Source: Chelydra serpentina
Taxonomy: Eukaryota; Chordata; Testudines; Chelydridae
NCBI GenBank assembly: GCA_037349315.1
Contig: JBAIAC010000027.1
Location: 2,170,001-2,234,000, forward strand
Reading direction: 5' to 3'
Length of the DNA: 64,000 nucleotides
Every line of letters starts with the position of its first letter. Position 1 is the first letter of the stretch. The notes below the pieces were generated by a model, which saw only the letters and a program-made list of their open reading frames with translations, ran no database searches and had not been told where the DNA came from. This document shows, in pieces, positions 1 to 15,654 of this stretch. The position numbers were made by a program, and so were the translations under genes.

Positions 1-1
1 A

Positions 2-3276
<3,275 letters not shown>

Positions 3277-3639
3277 TCAGCACAGATCCCGGTGGGACAG
3301 GTGCCCACGTCCCCACACGATGAGCATCCTGGGCACTAACCACCCCCTCCCTCGGTAGCGCCCTCAGCAGAGGGGCAGGGAAGCCAAGGACCCCACCTCA
3401 GCTCCTCACACTCCCCAGAACCCCTCCTGCCAGCCAGCCAAGCTGCACTGGGTCAGTGACATCAGCCCCTGCAGGGCCCTCCCCCGGCATCTCCTATACA
3501 CTCACCGACCCCCAATTCCCTCGCCCCCTGGCATTGGCCCCAGGCAGACAGGGGGCACCCGGCTCCCACAGGGCAGGCCCAGGTTTGTCAGCTCCTCAGC
3601 CCGTAGCTCTCAGAGCGCGGCTCGAAGCAACATCACCCC

Positions 3640-3760
3640 CACTGCACAGAGGGGAAACCGAGGCACAGGGCAGGGAACGGGTCTTCCCCAAGGCCCTGCA
3701 GTGAGTCAGTAGCAGAGCTGGGAATGGAACCCAGGAGTCTGGACTGACAGTCCCCAGCAG
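3640..3760 (-). repeat. MIR/CORE-type SINE fragment
   Basis: The plus strand reads the reverse of a tRNA-derived SINE: GGGGAAACCGAGGCACAGGG, then GCAGAGCTGGGAATGGAACC, then CAGGAGTCT. This corresponds to the 'ccatctgtaaa..tgcctcagtttcccc' and 'gggttc..cccagctctgc' parts of MIR-like elements. Heavily diverged. Confidence 0.65.
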
Positions 3761-3814
3761 GCTACGCCTCCCGCCATGGAATAGCCCTACAGTATCTTCT
3801 CCGGTCAGAGCGGG

Positions 3815-3875
3815 CGGGGCTTGCACTCAGGACTCCTGGGTCCTAAGCCCAGCTCTGGCACCGACTGGGACAATC
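3815..3875 (+). repeat. SINE fragment (tRNA-derived head)
   Basis: CAGGACTCCTGGGTCCTAAG followed by CCCAGCTCTGGCACCGACTG resembles the box B and core region of the same SINE type in the opposite direction to the neighbour at 3640-3760. Short and diverged. Confidence 0.5.
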
Positions 3876-5829
3876 CTGTCCCCTTGCTAGGCCTTAGGAG
3901 GGAGCCCCCCACAAGCAGCCTCTGACCCGCCTGCCCCTTCCTGTGCCCCCCCTCTGCTGTGGGGCCCAGCCCCAGCCCCTCCCCGGGCCAGCGAGCTGCA
4001 CACACCAGGGCAGCGCTGTCCAGCTGGGAACTCGAGCTGTGGAAACAGTGACCCCGTGGTTTCCTGCTGTCCCCTCGATTGTTCCCAGTATGAGTCACAG
4101 GTTATTGTGAGCACAGCCTCCCTGCGCCGGACAACTGCTCCGATCCATCTCTGCCGGAGCCCGCCTGGCCACGGGCAGCCCGGCGCAGGAAGGGGGCGCC
4201 AGGTCAAGGTCACGACCTGTGGGTGCTGGCAAATGGAATCCCCAATGCCCAGCAGGGCTGGTGAGCACAGGAGGATCCCGGAGGCAGGGGATGGGCAGGT
4301 GGATGGGGCAGTGCTGGGGACCAGACAGGACGGAGTGAGAGGCTGGTGGCCAGAGCCGAGGAGCTGAGAGAGGCTTGCAGCCCGGGGAGGTGGGGGGCAG
4401 CCGGAGCAGGACAATGATCTTCCCAGAGTAAAACATCCCAGAACTGCTGGGACAGACCCCTGCACTCAGGCCAAGGCAGGATCGGGCCCCGCTCTATAGC
4501 CCCACTGCTTAGCCCGATGCCCACTCCCAGCAGTACCCATCCACCTGCCCCACTGACAGGCCCTGCTGCAGTCTGGCTCCCTCCAGCATTGCTTGAGGGG
4601 TAGCAGGAGCCGGGGTGGGGGGGAGCCCAAAATCCTGCCCCACCCTCTCTGCTCCTCCTCCTGTCTCCCAGCCAGGCTTCCGGCCTGCTCCCCCGGGCCC
4701 CCCAGGAGGAAGGCAGCACAGGATGCACCTCCCCAGCCCTCTTGACTCACCGGCAGCTCCTGTCCGCTCGCTCGCGGCTGGCTACAGGAGCCATGGAGCT
4801 GCCGACCCTGGGCCCGGAGGCCCCCCCGCCCCCCGGGCAGGTCATACACACCTCTCTCTGCAGCTGCAAAACAAGCCAGTCCCCAGAGCCCTGATTCATT
4901 CCCCGAGCAGCCCCCGGCACTGTGTGCCAGCCGCCCAGCCCTCCTGCCGCTACCCACGCCAGTGCCCGTTCACCCCCGGGGCAGCGTGCCCTGCCGGGGG
5001 CAGCTCTCCAACGGCCGAGTCTGTAGCCAGGGGTGCGGGGCCCGAGCCCCCTGCGGGGTTCGGAGTGGCTGGCTGGGAAAGGGCACCGTGCTCTGGGAGG
5101 GGGCCCGCCGGCGCCCCACACCATGGCAGCTCCTGCCCGCTGGCTCCTCGAGAGCTGCCCCATGTGCTGTGGGGAGGCGGGGGGGCTCCCTTGCTAACAA
5201 ACCCCGCTTGTGGCAGCTGCTGCCTGAAAGGAGCTGCCCTCGGCCGGCGTGGCCAGGCCGTCCCCAGCACCAGAGGAGCCGGGTGCCCGGTTCCTAACTC
5301 CCCTCAGCCTGCGACCTCGTGCCAGAGGGGTGAGGGTAGAACCCACCCATGCCCCGTGTAGAGGAAACCCCACAGCCGGGCTCGGCTGCAGGCCCCTAAC
5401 CAGCACATGAACCCGGCCCAGCCCTGGCGCCCGCCCCACGTGGGGCTGCTGAGGAGCCAGGGGGCTGGGAGCTGGGCTTTGTTCCCCTGGCCATGGCCCC
5501 CCCGCCCCCAGGGCAGGGTCCGGGTGTCACAAATGCTGACTGTGCCCCTTTGCTGAGCCTGCTCGGCCGCCCCCCTGATGGGAATTCAGACCACCCCAGC
5601 CCCGTTCCCATGGCGACGTGCGAGGACTCAAACAGCGCCAGGCCCGAGACGGCAACAAAGGCCTGGCAGCTGCTCCCGCGTGCCGGCCTGCGGGGAGGGG
5701 CTGGCAGATGCCCCCCACGCCCGGCACCGCCCCCAGCCAGGCCAGCTGGACTGGCACCCGCCGAGCCCGGCTGCCAACGCTGCTCCGGGGGACTCACCGC
5801 TCCCTCCTCCCGGCCCTGCTGCTTCTCTA

Positions 5830-6354
<525 letters not shown>

Positions 6355-7904
6355 TCAGAGGATCTGGCTGGCGAGAGCAAGTGAGCGGGATGAAGGGGCT
6401 GCTTCGTGTCCGTGCCCCATGGCGGGGCCCACCCGCAGAGCAGGTGCAGCAGGGCGGGGGAGTTCCCAAATCCTACCCCCCAACCCAGCTCTGCCAGCGC
6501 CCTTAGCCACAGCACCCGCCTCCGCCAGAAGAGCACCAGAGGCAAGCCCTGGAGCTGAGAGAGACGCTGGGGAGCCAGGCAGAAGGGAGCAGGGCGGGAG
6601 CCTCCCTCCTGGGGCTAGTGGAGCTCTGCTTCCCCTGACCCCAGCCGCTCTCCTGGGACAAAGCCCAGCCCAGAGAGCAGGTGCAGCCCCAGGGGACTAC
6701 CGGGCTCTGGACCCCAACTGCCCTGAGTCAGCCCATCGCCCCCCTGGTCCCGTGGCACCTGCTCTGGCCAAACCCCAGTCCTGGTCAGGCAACTCCATTA
6801 GACTCCCTACCACCAGGCCCCCGCAGCCTGTTGGATCAAAGATTTCACCTCATTTCCTGCCCCAAACTGCTGGCACCATTACTGTGTAGGCGTTAGACAG
6901 CCACCACATTAGCCTTCAGAGGTGGCTGCATGTGCCTGGTGGGTAGATGGTTTCCCATTTCCCACCCCAAGAGTTCTGGGTCCGGGGAGCCCAGGCACAT
7001 GGGGGGGCTCCCTTGCCTGGGTGGGTGCAGCTGCGGCACATCACCACCATCCTGGCAATTGTGACCGTGACAATGCTGCCCCCGCCAGCCATTCCCCGGG
7101 GGGGCCCCAACGCCATCCCCTGGTGGGAAGCGGCAGCAGCACCATGGTGTTGGAAGGCCCCAGTGGCTCGGTCTCCTCAGGAACACCAGCTGCTGCAAGC
7201 ACATGGTCCTGCTCTCTGCGCTGGCCTCATCGGGCTCAGCACCCACCAGCCGGACTCGAGGGTGGGCGGGCGGGAGCCTTGGGGCGGGGGAAGGAACGAG
7301 GGTGGGGCTGAGGGGGCCGAGGGGGGAGGGAAGAGGTGGAGTGAGGGTGGGGCCTTGGGGGGGGTGTGAAGTGGGGACAGGGCCTCAGGGCGGAGCAGTG
7401 GCGGAGCACCCGTGGGGAAAAGGAGAAGTCGGCGCCTGTAGCTGGCCTCCCATAGAAGGGCCCATGGCTCCGGGCTGGGGCCCGGGGGCCATAACTCCAC
7501 CCCTCAGGCCCATGGAACTTTCTCGCACCAGGGCAGAGCCCAGCAGGGCAGCAAACAGAGCGCCCCGCGGGGCCGGTCCCAGACCGCGGAACAAACCCCC
7601 GGGAACTCTGGGCCTCGCCAAACCTCCCCAGGGGCCCGGCTCCCACCAGCCTTCTCTGCCACACACCCGGAGCAGGGCGGCCGTACAGGGAGCGGGGGGA
7701 ACCCGCTGCTCACACAGCTCTCCCCCGAGGAGCGGAAGAGAAAGCAGGAACCACAGGGCTGTCGCTGGACGGTGCTCAACACCGGGGTGACAAAGGTGAG
7801 CCCTGTAGAGAGCAGGGCAGGGGGCAGCTGAGATATGCAGTGGCCTGGGGCGACGGGCGACTGGCCCCTCTGGTGGGGGCTGAAAGGGCCGGGAAGGTGG
7901 CGAC

Positions 7905-7985
7905 TTGCCCGTAAGCTGTCTGAGCTGTGTTTGTACAGCACCTGGCACAGGTGGGCTCCGGGTGCGAGCGCCACGTAACCAAACA
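7905..7985 (+). repeat. Interspersed repeat tail fragment
   Basis: TGTGTTTGTACAGCACCTGG followed by CACAGGTGGGCTC and a 'GAGCGCCACGTAA' tail resembles the 3' tail of an abundant sauropsid interspersed repeat ('gtttgtacagcacctagcacaatgg'). Family name uncertain. Confidence 0.5.
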
Positions 7986-8547
7986 CGGCAGGCCTTGCCA
8001 GGGGCAGAAGATGGTACAAAGCAGGGGAGGTCTCTCTGGGTGAGTCCGAGAGCACGGAGCCTGCTCTGGCGTGCCGGCGTCCCCCCAGCCTGGCCCTGCT
8101 CGTGGCTTTGCCAGGCCTGGCTGCTTAGCCACATCCCATCCCCGAGGGAAGGAGGGAACTCGGTTCCCTGGAAGCCATCTGCTGCCAGGCTGTGGCTGGG
8201 CTCCGTGGGAAACTGGCAGGCCCAGCCGTCTGGCCCCCACGGGACGCTTTCCATCCACCTGCCCCTCTGAACGCGGCTTCCGCTGGGGGGCTGGCGTTCT
8301 CCGCCAAGGCTCATCCGTGCCGCAGGCCAACCCCCGGGCCAGGGGCAGCCCTGAAATCGGACATTGCTCCCGCCACGACACGCTGGGGCTCTCGGCCTGG
8401 CCCCCTCCCCTTCCCCTTCCCCTCCACTCAGCGCCCAGAGGAATAAACCTCCCAGACGCTGAGCCACGTACCAAACACTCAGCCTTCCGCAAGCACCCCC
8501 AGCCTAGCAGCTCCGAGGGCCAGCGCGCTGCCCCATGTTGCCCCCAC

Positions 8548-8645
8548 TTCACCGGTGGGGAAACTGAGGCAAGGGGCGGGAAGCGACTTGCCCAAGGTCA
8601 CCCAGCAGGCCTGTGTCAGGGCTAGGAATTAAACCCAGGTCCCGG
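8548..8645 (-). repeat. MIR/CORE-type SINE fragment
   Basis: The plus strand shows GGGGAAACTGAGGCAAGGGG, then GACTTGCCCAAGGTCACCCA, then AATTAAACCCAGGTCC. This is the classic reverse complement of 'cctgggttc...gtgaccttgggcaagtc...cctcagtttcccc', a clear MIR-like core. Confidence 0.8.
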
Positions 8646-8878
8646 CTGCATGTGCCCAGTGGCTTGCTGCGGTTCATCCATGAACCCCGTCTTTACCCCG
8701 GCTCGCCCTTCTCCCCCGACCGAGCTGCGGGGGCACCTCACCCGACGCAAGGCTGGGGCTGCGGAGCTGGGGGTGCTCTGCCCTGCCCCCCAGTGCAGCC
8801 TGCGGGACTCTGGGGTCGCCCCTGGCTCCGAGCCCATCCCTGCTCCTTCCATGGGGAGCGCAGCCCGGCGGCTGGCAC

Positions 8879-8896
8879 GGGGGGGGGGGGGGGGGG
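8879..8896 (+). repeat. Poly-G run, 18 bases
   Basis: Uninterrupted run of 18 G on the plus strand. Such runs are prone to length error in sequencing. Confidence 0.95.
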
Positions 8897-9233
8897 AGTC
8901 CCAGCACCAGCACAGCCCCCCCCCTCGCTGGCCCCTTCCCACAGCCCTGCGCCCCCCCGCCCCCAGCACCTCCTGGGTCCGCACCCGCGGAGGCACCTGC
9001 CGCCTCCCAATTCAATCCGGCTGGCAAAGCGCCGCTGCCCCCAGGACAGGGGCCCTGGGCTGGCTCCACACCCCGGGGGTCCCGAGCTTCCCCCGCCCCA
9101 GCAGCGGCCCAGCCCCCAGGGAGCCCCGCGGGCCCCGCGCTCCCACCCCCGGACCCCGCAGCCGCTAAAGAAGGAGACGCTGCGGCGGCGCGGGACGAGC
9201 CAGGGTCACTTTCCTAATATAGGCACGTCTCGG

Positions 9234-9525
9234 CCAGCGGCGGGGACCCCGCGAGCCGAACCGAGCCGGGCCCCCGCGAGCCGAACCGAGCCGGGCCCCC
9301 GCGAACCGAGCCGGGCCGGGCCCCCGCGAGCCGAGCCGCCCCCACGAGCCGAACCGAGCCGGGCCCCCGCGAGCCGGGCTGGGCCCCCGCGAGCCGAACC
9401 GAGCCGGGCCAGGACCCCGCGAGCCGAACCGAGCCGGGCCCCCGCGAGCCGAACCGAGCCGGGCCAGGACCCCGCGAACCGAGCCGGGACCCCGCGAACC
9501 GAGCCGAGACCCCCCCAGCCCAGCC
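9234..9525. repeat. Minisatellite, about 26-bp unit, CpG-dense
   Basis: About ten diverged tandem copies of a unit reading CCCCCGCGAGCCGAACCGAG then CCGGGC on the plus strand, with variants carrying AGGACCCCGCG. It is rich in CpG and lies immediately downstream, in transcript sense, of the presumed CORO6 first exon, so it would sit at the start of intron 1. Copy number estimated by eye. Confidence 0.88.
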
Positions 9526-9581
9526 CGGCACCGGGCTGCCGCGGCACAGGCGGGCATCATCCGGGGGCCGGGGCCCCTCAC

Positions 9582-9840
9582 CTGCTCCGGGGCGGCGCGG
9601 CGGGGGGCGAGCTCGGGGGGAGCTCGGCTGCGCTCTGCCCAGCCCGCCGGGGCGGCTCGTCTCGGGCTCTCGGGCTCCGGGGCGGAAATGGACGAAGCGA
9701 TTCGTGCGGCTCCAGCCGGCCCAGCCCGCGGCAGCTGCTGCCAGCCACGTGCGACCGGGCCCGGGGAGCCAACAGCTGCGGGGGCCGGGCAGAGCCCCCG
9801 GGGCGGGCGGGGAGGAGCCGGCTGGGCACCAGCTGCTGCC
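9582..9840 (-). promoter_or_regulatory. Candidate CORO6 5' UTR exon and CpG-rich promoter region
   Basis: On the minus strand GCCCCGGAGCAG is followed by gtgagggg, a good splice donor, with GT at 9581-9580. It lies in very GC- and CpG-rich sequence. A non-coding first exon is required by the acceptor in front of the CORO6 ATG, and this is the best donor I saw upstream. The start near 9,840 is only the point where the next minisatellite begins. No TATA box is evident. The exon limits are inference and would need transcript evidence. Confidence 0.4.
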
Positions 9841-9844
9841 CCGC

Positions 9845-10700
9845 CCCAGGGAAAGGGCCGCCCCCCCGAGCTCCCCCCCAGCCCCAGGGAAAGAGCCCCC
9901 CCCCCGAGCTCCCCCCCAGCCCCAGGGAAAGAGCCGCCCCCCCCCCCGAGTCCTCCCCAGCCCCAGGGAAAGGGCCACCCTCTCCCCCAAGTCCCCCCCA
10001 GCCCCAGGGAAAGGGCTGCCCCCCCGAGCTCCCCCCCAGCCCCAGGGAAAGAGCCGCGACCCCCCGAGTCCTCCCCAGCCCCAGGGAAAGAGCCACCCCC
10101 GAGTCCTCCCCAGCCCCAGGGAAAGAGCCACCCCCCCCCCCGAGCTCCCCCAGCCCCAGGGAAAGAGCCACCCCCCCCCGAGCTCCCCCAGCCCCAGGGA
10201 AAGGGGCGCCCCCCCCGAGCTCCCCCCCAGTCCCAGGGAAAGGGCCGCCCCCCCCGAGCTCCCCCTCAGCCCCAGGGAAAGAGCCGCCCCCCCCGAGTCC
10301 TCCCCAGCCCCAGGGAAAGAGCCGCGACCCCCCGAGTCCTCCCCAGCCCCAGGGAAAGGGCTGCCCCCCCGAGCTCCCCCCCAGCCCCAGGGAAAGAGCC
10401 GCCCCCCCCCCCCCGAGTCCTCCCCAGCCCCAGGGAAAGGGCCACCCTCTCCCCCAAGTCCCCCCCAGCCCCAGGGAAAGGGCTGCCCCCCCGAGCTCCC
10501 CCCCAGCCCCAGGGAAAGAGCCGCCCCCCCCCCGAGTCCTCCCCAGCCCCAGGGAAAGAGCTGCTCCACCGAGTCATTCCCCCCCCCCCCAGCCCCAGGG
10601 AAAGGGCCACTCCCCCGAGTCCCCCCCCCCAGCCGCCTCTCAACCCCAGGGAAAGAGCTGCCCCCCAACCTCCCCCCCCAGACCCGGGGAAAGGGCTGGC
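9845..10700. repeat. Minisatellite, about 39-bp unit, about 22 copies
   Basis: Tandem units read AGCCCCAGGGAAAGAGCCGC then a C-run then GAGCTCCCCC on the plus strand. The invariant core is CCCAGGGAAAG, with C-runs of 5 to 10. A larger duplication is visible: the variant CACCCTCTCCCCCAAGTCC with its neighbours occurs near 9,975 and again near 10,447, about 475 bp apart. It abuts the presumed CORO6 promoter on its upstream side. The minus strand is dense in G-runs. Confidence 0.93.
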
Positions 10701-10998
10701 CCCCCAGTAACCCCTCCCTGCAGCCCTAGGCAGAGGCACGGTGGGACTCTCCCCCAGGCTGGGCAGTGCCCAGCAGCCGTGGGGTGGGGTGGGGTGGTGG
10801 GATCCTGTGGAACCTGAAGGCCCCTGCCTGGCTAGGTCGGCTCGGAGGGTTTGGGTGTCACCAAAACAATCCATTGGACAAACCTAGGAGCAAACTGCTG
10901 GTTCCCTGCCCACCCCCGCTAGTCTGAGTGGGGCCAGCCCTGGGGTCGGGTGCAATCCGTGGCTCATGGGCTACAGCCCCTGCAGGACACCTCCTCCT

Positions 10999-11014
10999 CC
11001 CCCCCCCCCCCCCC
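10999..11014 (+). repeat. Poly-C run, 16 bases
   Basis: Uninterrupted C-run following CTCCTCCT. Confidence 0.95.
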
Positions 11015-11139
11015 GACAGCTGGATGGACAGACGGGTCGCAGCAAGCTCTTAGCTTAGCACCAGAGCCCGCCATGAGGGGCCAATGCTCGTCAGACCGTA
11101 ACGAAGTCCCCCTCCCACCCCCTCAGAGGCCACCATTCT

Positions 11140-11225
11140 CCCCATCACACAGAGGGAAACTGAGGCGCAGGGAGCGCAACTGGATCACGTGGGAGCCAGT
11201 GGCTGGCAGGAATAGAGCCCCACAG
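11140..11225 (-). repeat. MIR/CORE-type SINE fragment
   Basis: CATCACACAGAGGGAAACTG then AGGCGCAGGGAGCGCAACTG on the plus strand is the reverse complement of the conserved 'cctcagtttccc..ctgtgtgatg' part. Diverged. Confidence 0.6.
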
Positions 11226-14200
11226 CCCCGCCCGCCAGGCTCCGCTGCATCAGGGGGCCGCATGGCCCGTCGCAGCCCCTGCTGGCTGCAGAGGGGAAGG
11301 GGCAGCAGCGCGGCCTGCACGACCAGCCAAGCAGGATCTGGACCCTGGGGGTGCATCCCAACCCGGGGGGGGGGATGGGGAGCAGCCCCACACCCCTTCA
11401 CACAGCAGCGTTGGGGTCACCGCAGCGGCTGCAAAGCAGGACCTTGGCTGGTTGCTGCAGCTCCTTGCAGGGAGGGGGGGGGGACGGACAGCCCGGCACT
11501 GGCCAGCTCGGCCGTGGGTCCCACCCCAGCAGCCAGGCCCTCCCGCGAGGCCCCGGAGAGCGTGGGCAGCTCCTAGAGCCCCCGAGGAGGCTGGCGGCTC
11601 AGATCCTGACAGACAAGGCCAAGGGTGGGGAGCGAACGGGAGGCTCAGCAGAACCGGGAGAGAACCCAGGTGTCCTGCCCCCAGGGCCTCTACCCGGCAG
11701 GGCCGCCCTGTGCTGGGCACGGCCCTCGGGGGGGCTGAGCCGGGACTCCGAAGCTGCCGGGAAAAGGCAGCGTCTGGGTCAGAGGGGCCGAGGGGAAGGA
11801 GCAGGCCCAGGCCCCGCGGGTGTCAGCACAGCCAGGGCCCTGGTGCCAAATGCCACCAGCACAAGGCATTCTGGGATCCCGCTGCTCCCGGGGCTCTGTC
11901 TACTTGGCTGCTGCCCAGGAGCAAAGCCGCAGTCCAGTAACGTTCCCTACGCACCAGCAAACCCGCAGGGCCTGCAGCCACCCCCGGGGGATTACGGGGA
12001 TTGTGGGGCTCAGGCCAGCCAACGAGAGCGGCACGGGCCCTACAAGGGCACCGAAGGGAGCTGCGTGGGCATTGGCCGAGCTGCGCGGCCCCAGAGCTCT
12101 GGGGGGGAGTAGGAGCGAGACAGGACAGGCACCTGGCCCGGGCCGGCACTGCTGGTGGAGGGCACAATCCCCTCAGGAGCTGCGCCAGCCGCCGAGGGCC
12201 GAGCGCCCGCTCGGTGGGGGCCATGGTGCGGGGGAAGCACCTGGGCCCGCCCTGCCCCCATCTGTGCACACGGCCCTTTGCCCTCTCCGCTGACCCTGCA
12301 GTGGGTGCCCCCCAGGGCAGTGGGGACGTGAGCGCCCTGGAGCCACCCTTGTGTCTCCCACCCAGCTCCCAGAGTGTCCATGCGGACGCCTGGGCTCCGG
12401 CAACAGCCGGGGGGTGCCCAACGCCCGGGCTTCAGCCTCCTCTGGCTCCTGCTGGCCCAGGCACCGCACCGGGGGAGGTGGGAACGTTCCCCTACGGCCA
12501 GTCTGGCATTCAGGGGGAGGGTGAGAGGTCAGGGCCCCAGGAAAGCCCTGAGCACGGCCCCTCTGCTCTGGGCACAAGGGATTGTTTGGAGCCAGCCCAG
12601 CGCCCGCCCCCCCCTTCCATCCCATTGCTCTCTGCACCGCCCCTTTGCCAGCCCCTGCAGGAACTCGGGCCCTGGCGTGAGCACAGGGTGCAGCAGCAGT
12701 GCCTGGTGTCCTGCGGGGAGAGAGGGGCAGTGGGAGCGCAGCTGGCCCTGGGGTGGGAGCTCGGGATCTGCCCCAAGGGGGCAGCAGGCAGCAGAGACGG
12801 TGCTGGGCAAAACGGGGATTTGCTGTGGAAGCGGGACCGTGCAGGGAGCCTGGCGGCGAGGGGCACCGAGAGTCAGACCAGGCAGGCTGGCCAGGGGACA
12901 GAGGGAGGCCGTGTGGGCGGCTGGGGAAGGGGGCTGGCCCTGCACATGGCCCCACAGGAAGGAAGGGCCCCGGCAAAGGAGGGTGAGGGCTGATGCCGGA
13001 GGGCCGAGCCAGCAAGAGGAGGGGCTGGTGCCCCTTGGGGTGCCGGGGGCTTGTTGGAAGCCTTTTTGCCACGCGGGCCATTTCGTTTGTCCCCCTGGGT
13101 GGGGATTGGATGCTGCGGTCTCGTGTAGTGGGTTTGTTCTATTGGACGTTGCCTTATAGGATCAGCCCTGCCCCAGTCCCAGGTTTTTCCTTGCTAACGG
13201 TGGATGGTTTTCTCCATGGGGCTGGGGTGCCTCTGTCTCTCCTCCCCACAGGCGACTGGCCAGCTGCTTGGCCCACCGTTCCTGCCTGGTGCCAGCCCGC
13301 CAGGGAGTTATCCACCAGCCTCGGGCCAAGCGGGGACAGGGGAGGATAGAGGAACAGGCACTCGGGTTGCAGCCGTTCCAAGCCTCCTGGGCAGACCTAG
13401 GCCAAGCCCCCTCCCGATTTCAGAGGGCACCAGCGAGCTGCCCTGGGCCAGATGGGAATGGGCTGGGGGAGGGGAGGGGGGAGAAAGATCCTCGGTCTGC
13501 AGCGACCTGGCCGTGGGGGACACAGGTGCCCAACCCAAGGCAGGGGAATGCCCCCAGCCGCCCAAGGTGAAGCTGACAGCGAGGCCCAAACACCAGCAGT
13601 AGCTGGGGGTTATGGTGGTGCCCACGCACCACCCCTCGAAGCGGGCAGCTCACCCCTCTTGCAGCAATGCCGCCCGCCAGGATGCCCCAGTAGAGCCCAG
13701 GGGAGATATACGCGCCCGGGGCATTGGCTGGAGCCTTGCCCCACCCCGCTCACCCTCGGCCTCTCCGCCTGCAGCCGGCGCCATCCCGGCCCAAGCAGGC
13801 CGGCGCTCCGGGCGTTTCCTCCCCTTGTCTCCATGGCCGCTCGGGCCGCGTTAGCGCTGGGCAGCGGAGGCTCGTTGGGGTGGGTAACGGGGACGGGCCT
13901 CTGCCCTGTCGGAGGGACTTGTCCAAGATCAGACGCAGGCGGACACCCGACACTCCGGAGTGGGAGAAGCCGCTCCCTGCCCTGGCACAGATCCTGCTCC
14001 ACCCAGGCCAGCTGGTATCCAGCCCACCGTCCTCTCGCCCAGCCGCAGTGGAGACTGGCCCACGGCTTCTTCTAGGCCACGTACAGCAGGGACGAGAGCA
14101 GGGGCAGCAGCCCCCCAGCTGTGCGCTCTTGTTGGGGGTGGACAGACTTAGAGGCCAGGAGCTTTGGGGTAAGCGGACATCCCCGAAAAGGAGGTAGGGG

Positions 14201-15654
14201 GTGTTTTGCTGCTGGAGGCTGGTGTCCCCCCTCAGCCCAGCAGGCTGCAGAACCGGCGGCCCCGGCCCCGGCGGTAGCGCCCTCAGCCTGGAGGACAAAT
14301 GAGAGGGCAGAGGCTGGGCCCAGGGCCAGAGGAAAGGAGGAAGAAGGGGAAGGTCGCCCAGGTGTGATTTGCTGGGGATGCATTTTGCTCTTACAGCTAG
14401 AATCCCAGGCCTGCTCCTTGGTACGGGAGTCCAGGTCCCACCAGGCCCTGCCCAACCCCCAACAGCACCTCAGCGCTGCTTAAGCCTTTGAGTGGAATAG
14501 TTCGGCTTAACCCCTATTCCCTTCGGTTCCCTCCTCTTCCCCTTCGCCCCACTCGCTGCCTTGGGACACGCTGCAGACGCCAGACTCCTCCGAGGGCTGC
14601 TCCGAGTGCCAGCCCTGCCCCAGCTAACGAGGGAATCGACGCACCTGGCTAAACGCCTCATCCCTGCAGGCTGGGTCAGGAAATCAGGGCAGGAGACTCG
14701 GATCCTGTCTCAATTATACCCTAAGCATGCAAGAGAGCTGCCTTGTGTGTCCCCCCAGCACGCAGCTCAGTGCTCCGCCGACCCCACTGCTCGCTGGCTG
14801 CCCAGCTAGCCGCGCTGCCCAGAGCTCCCGGGAAGGAAAGTAACTCGCCCGGCTGCAGTCCAGGAGAAACGTGCACGTGGCAATAGCCAGGGTGCCGGGG
14901 ATCTTTCCGGGGCGAGCTCTCCCAGCACAGCTTGGGGGTCGTTGGTTGGGCAGTGGATTGAGAGGAGAGCGCCCCCGACTGAATCGCCACCCCCCGCTTC
15001 CTGCGGCATTAGGGACGACTGCTCCTTGGGCACCTCCCCTCCCAACAGCGACCAGGCCTGGCCCTGCGAGGGGTGCCATGCTGCAGAGCAATGCGGTGAG
15101 GGGACAGGAGTTTGGGCTTCTCTAGGGCACCTCCCGCCAGGGCCTAGGCAAGGGCAGTCAGGACCCATGGCAGAGGCCAGGATTCTCCTCCTCGGTGCAC
15201 GGGTTACGCCCAGGATTTCCCAGGAGATGGGGCTAAGGGCAGGTTTCAAAAGCACCTAACACTAGCCTGCCCCTGCTCCCAGGACTCCTGCCAATCACAA
15301 CCAGCTGAGGTGCTAGAGACCCCCACCCCCAGTTCGACCGTGCCCTCCAGGGACCATGTACCAAGGGAAGTGGTGGTGCCCCCGTCTCGAGGCAGGATGC
15401 CCTCTCCCGGGAGATCTGCATTAGCCAGCGCAGGAGCAACCGGACGAAATTCCACCACCTGGGGTAGTTGGGAGGGGAGACGAACACGGGCCATCACGTA
15501 ACAGGTTGGCCTGGCAGTGCCTGGCTAGCAGCACCCTGCTCGTGCTCACCACCCCCGCCCGCGCCCTGAGCAAAATGGCTCATGTTGGGAGTCCCATGAA
15601 CCCCTCACGGTACCAGCCCTGCCCCCCCGCAGAAACTGAGGCACCCAAACATGC

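Larger units (their letters stand above)
10701..15654. other. Intergenic region between SSH2 3' end and CORO6 5' end
   Basis: About 5 kb of GC-rich DNA with short uninformative ORFs on both strands. None resembles a known protein or shows splice-supported coding structure. It contains a 16-base C-run (10999-11014) and a SINE fragment (11140-11225). Regulatory elements of CORO6 may lie here but none is identifiable from sequence alone. Confidence 0.7.

Noticed and set aside
8613..10817. 734-codon plus-strand ORF rich in PQPQGKS/PSPRERA repeats
   Set aside because: It spans two minisatellites and a SINE fragment. Other frames on both strands are equally open and no domain is recognisable.
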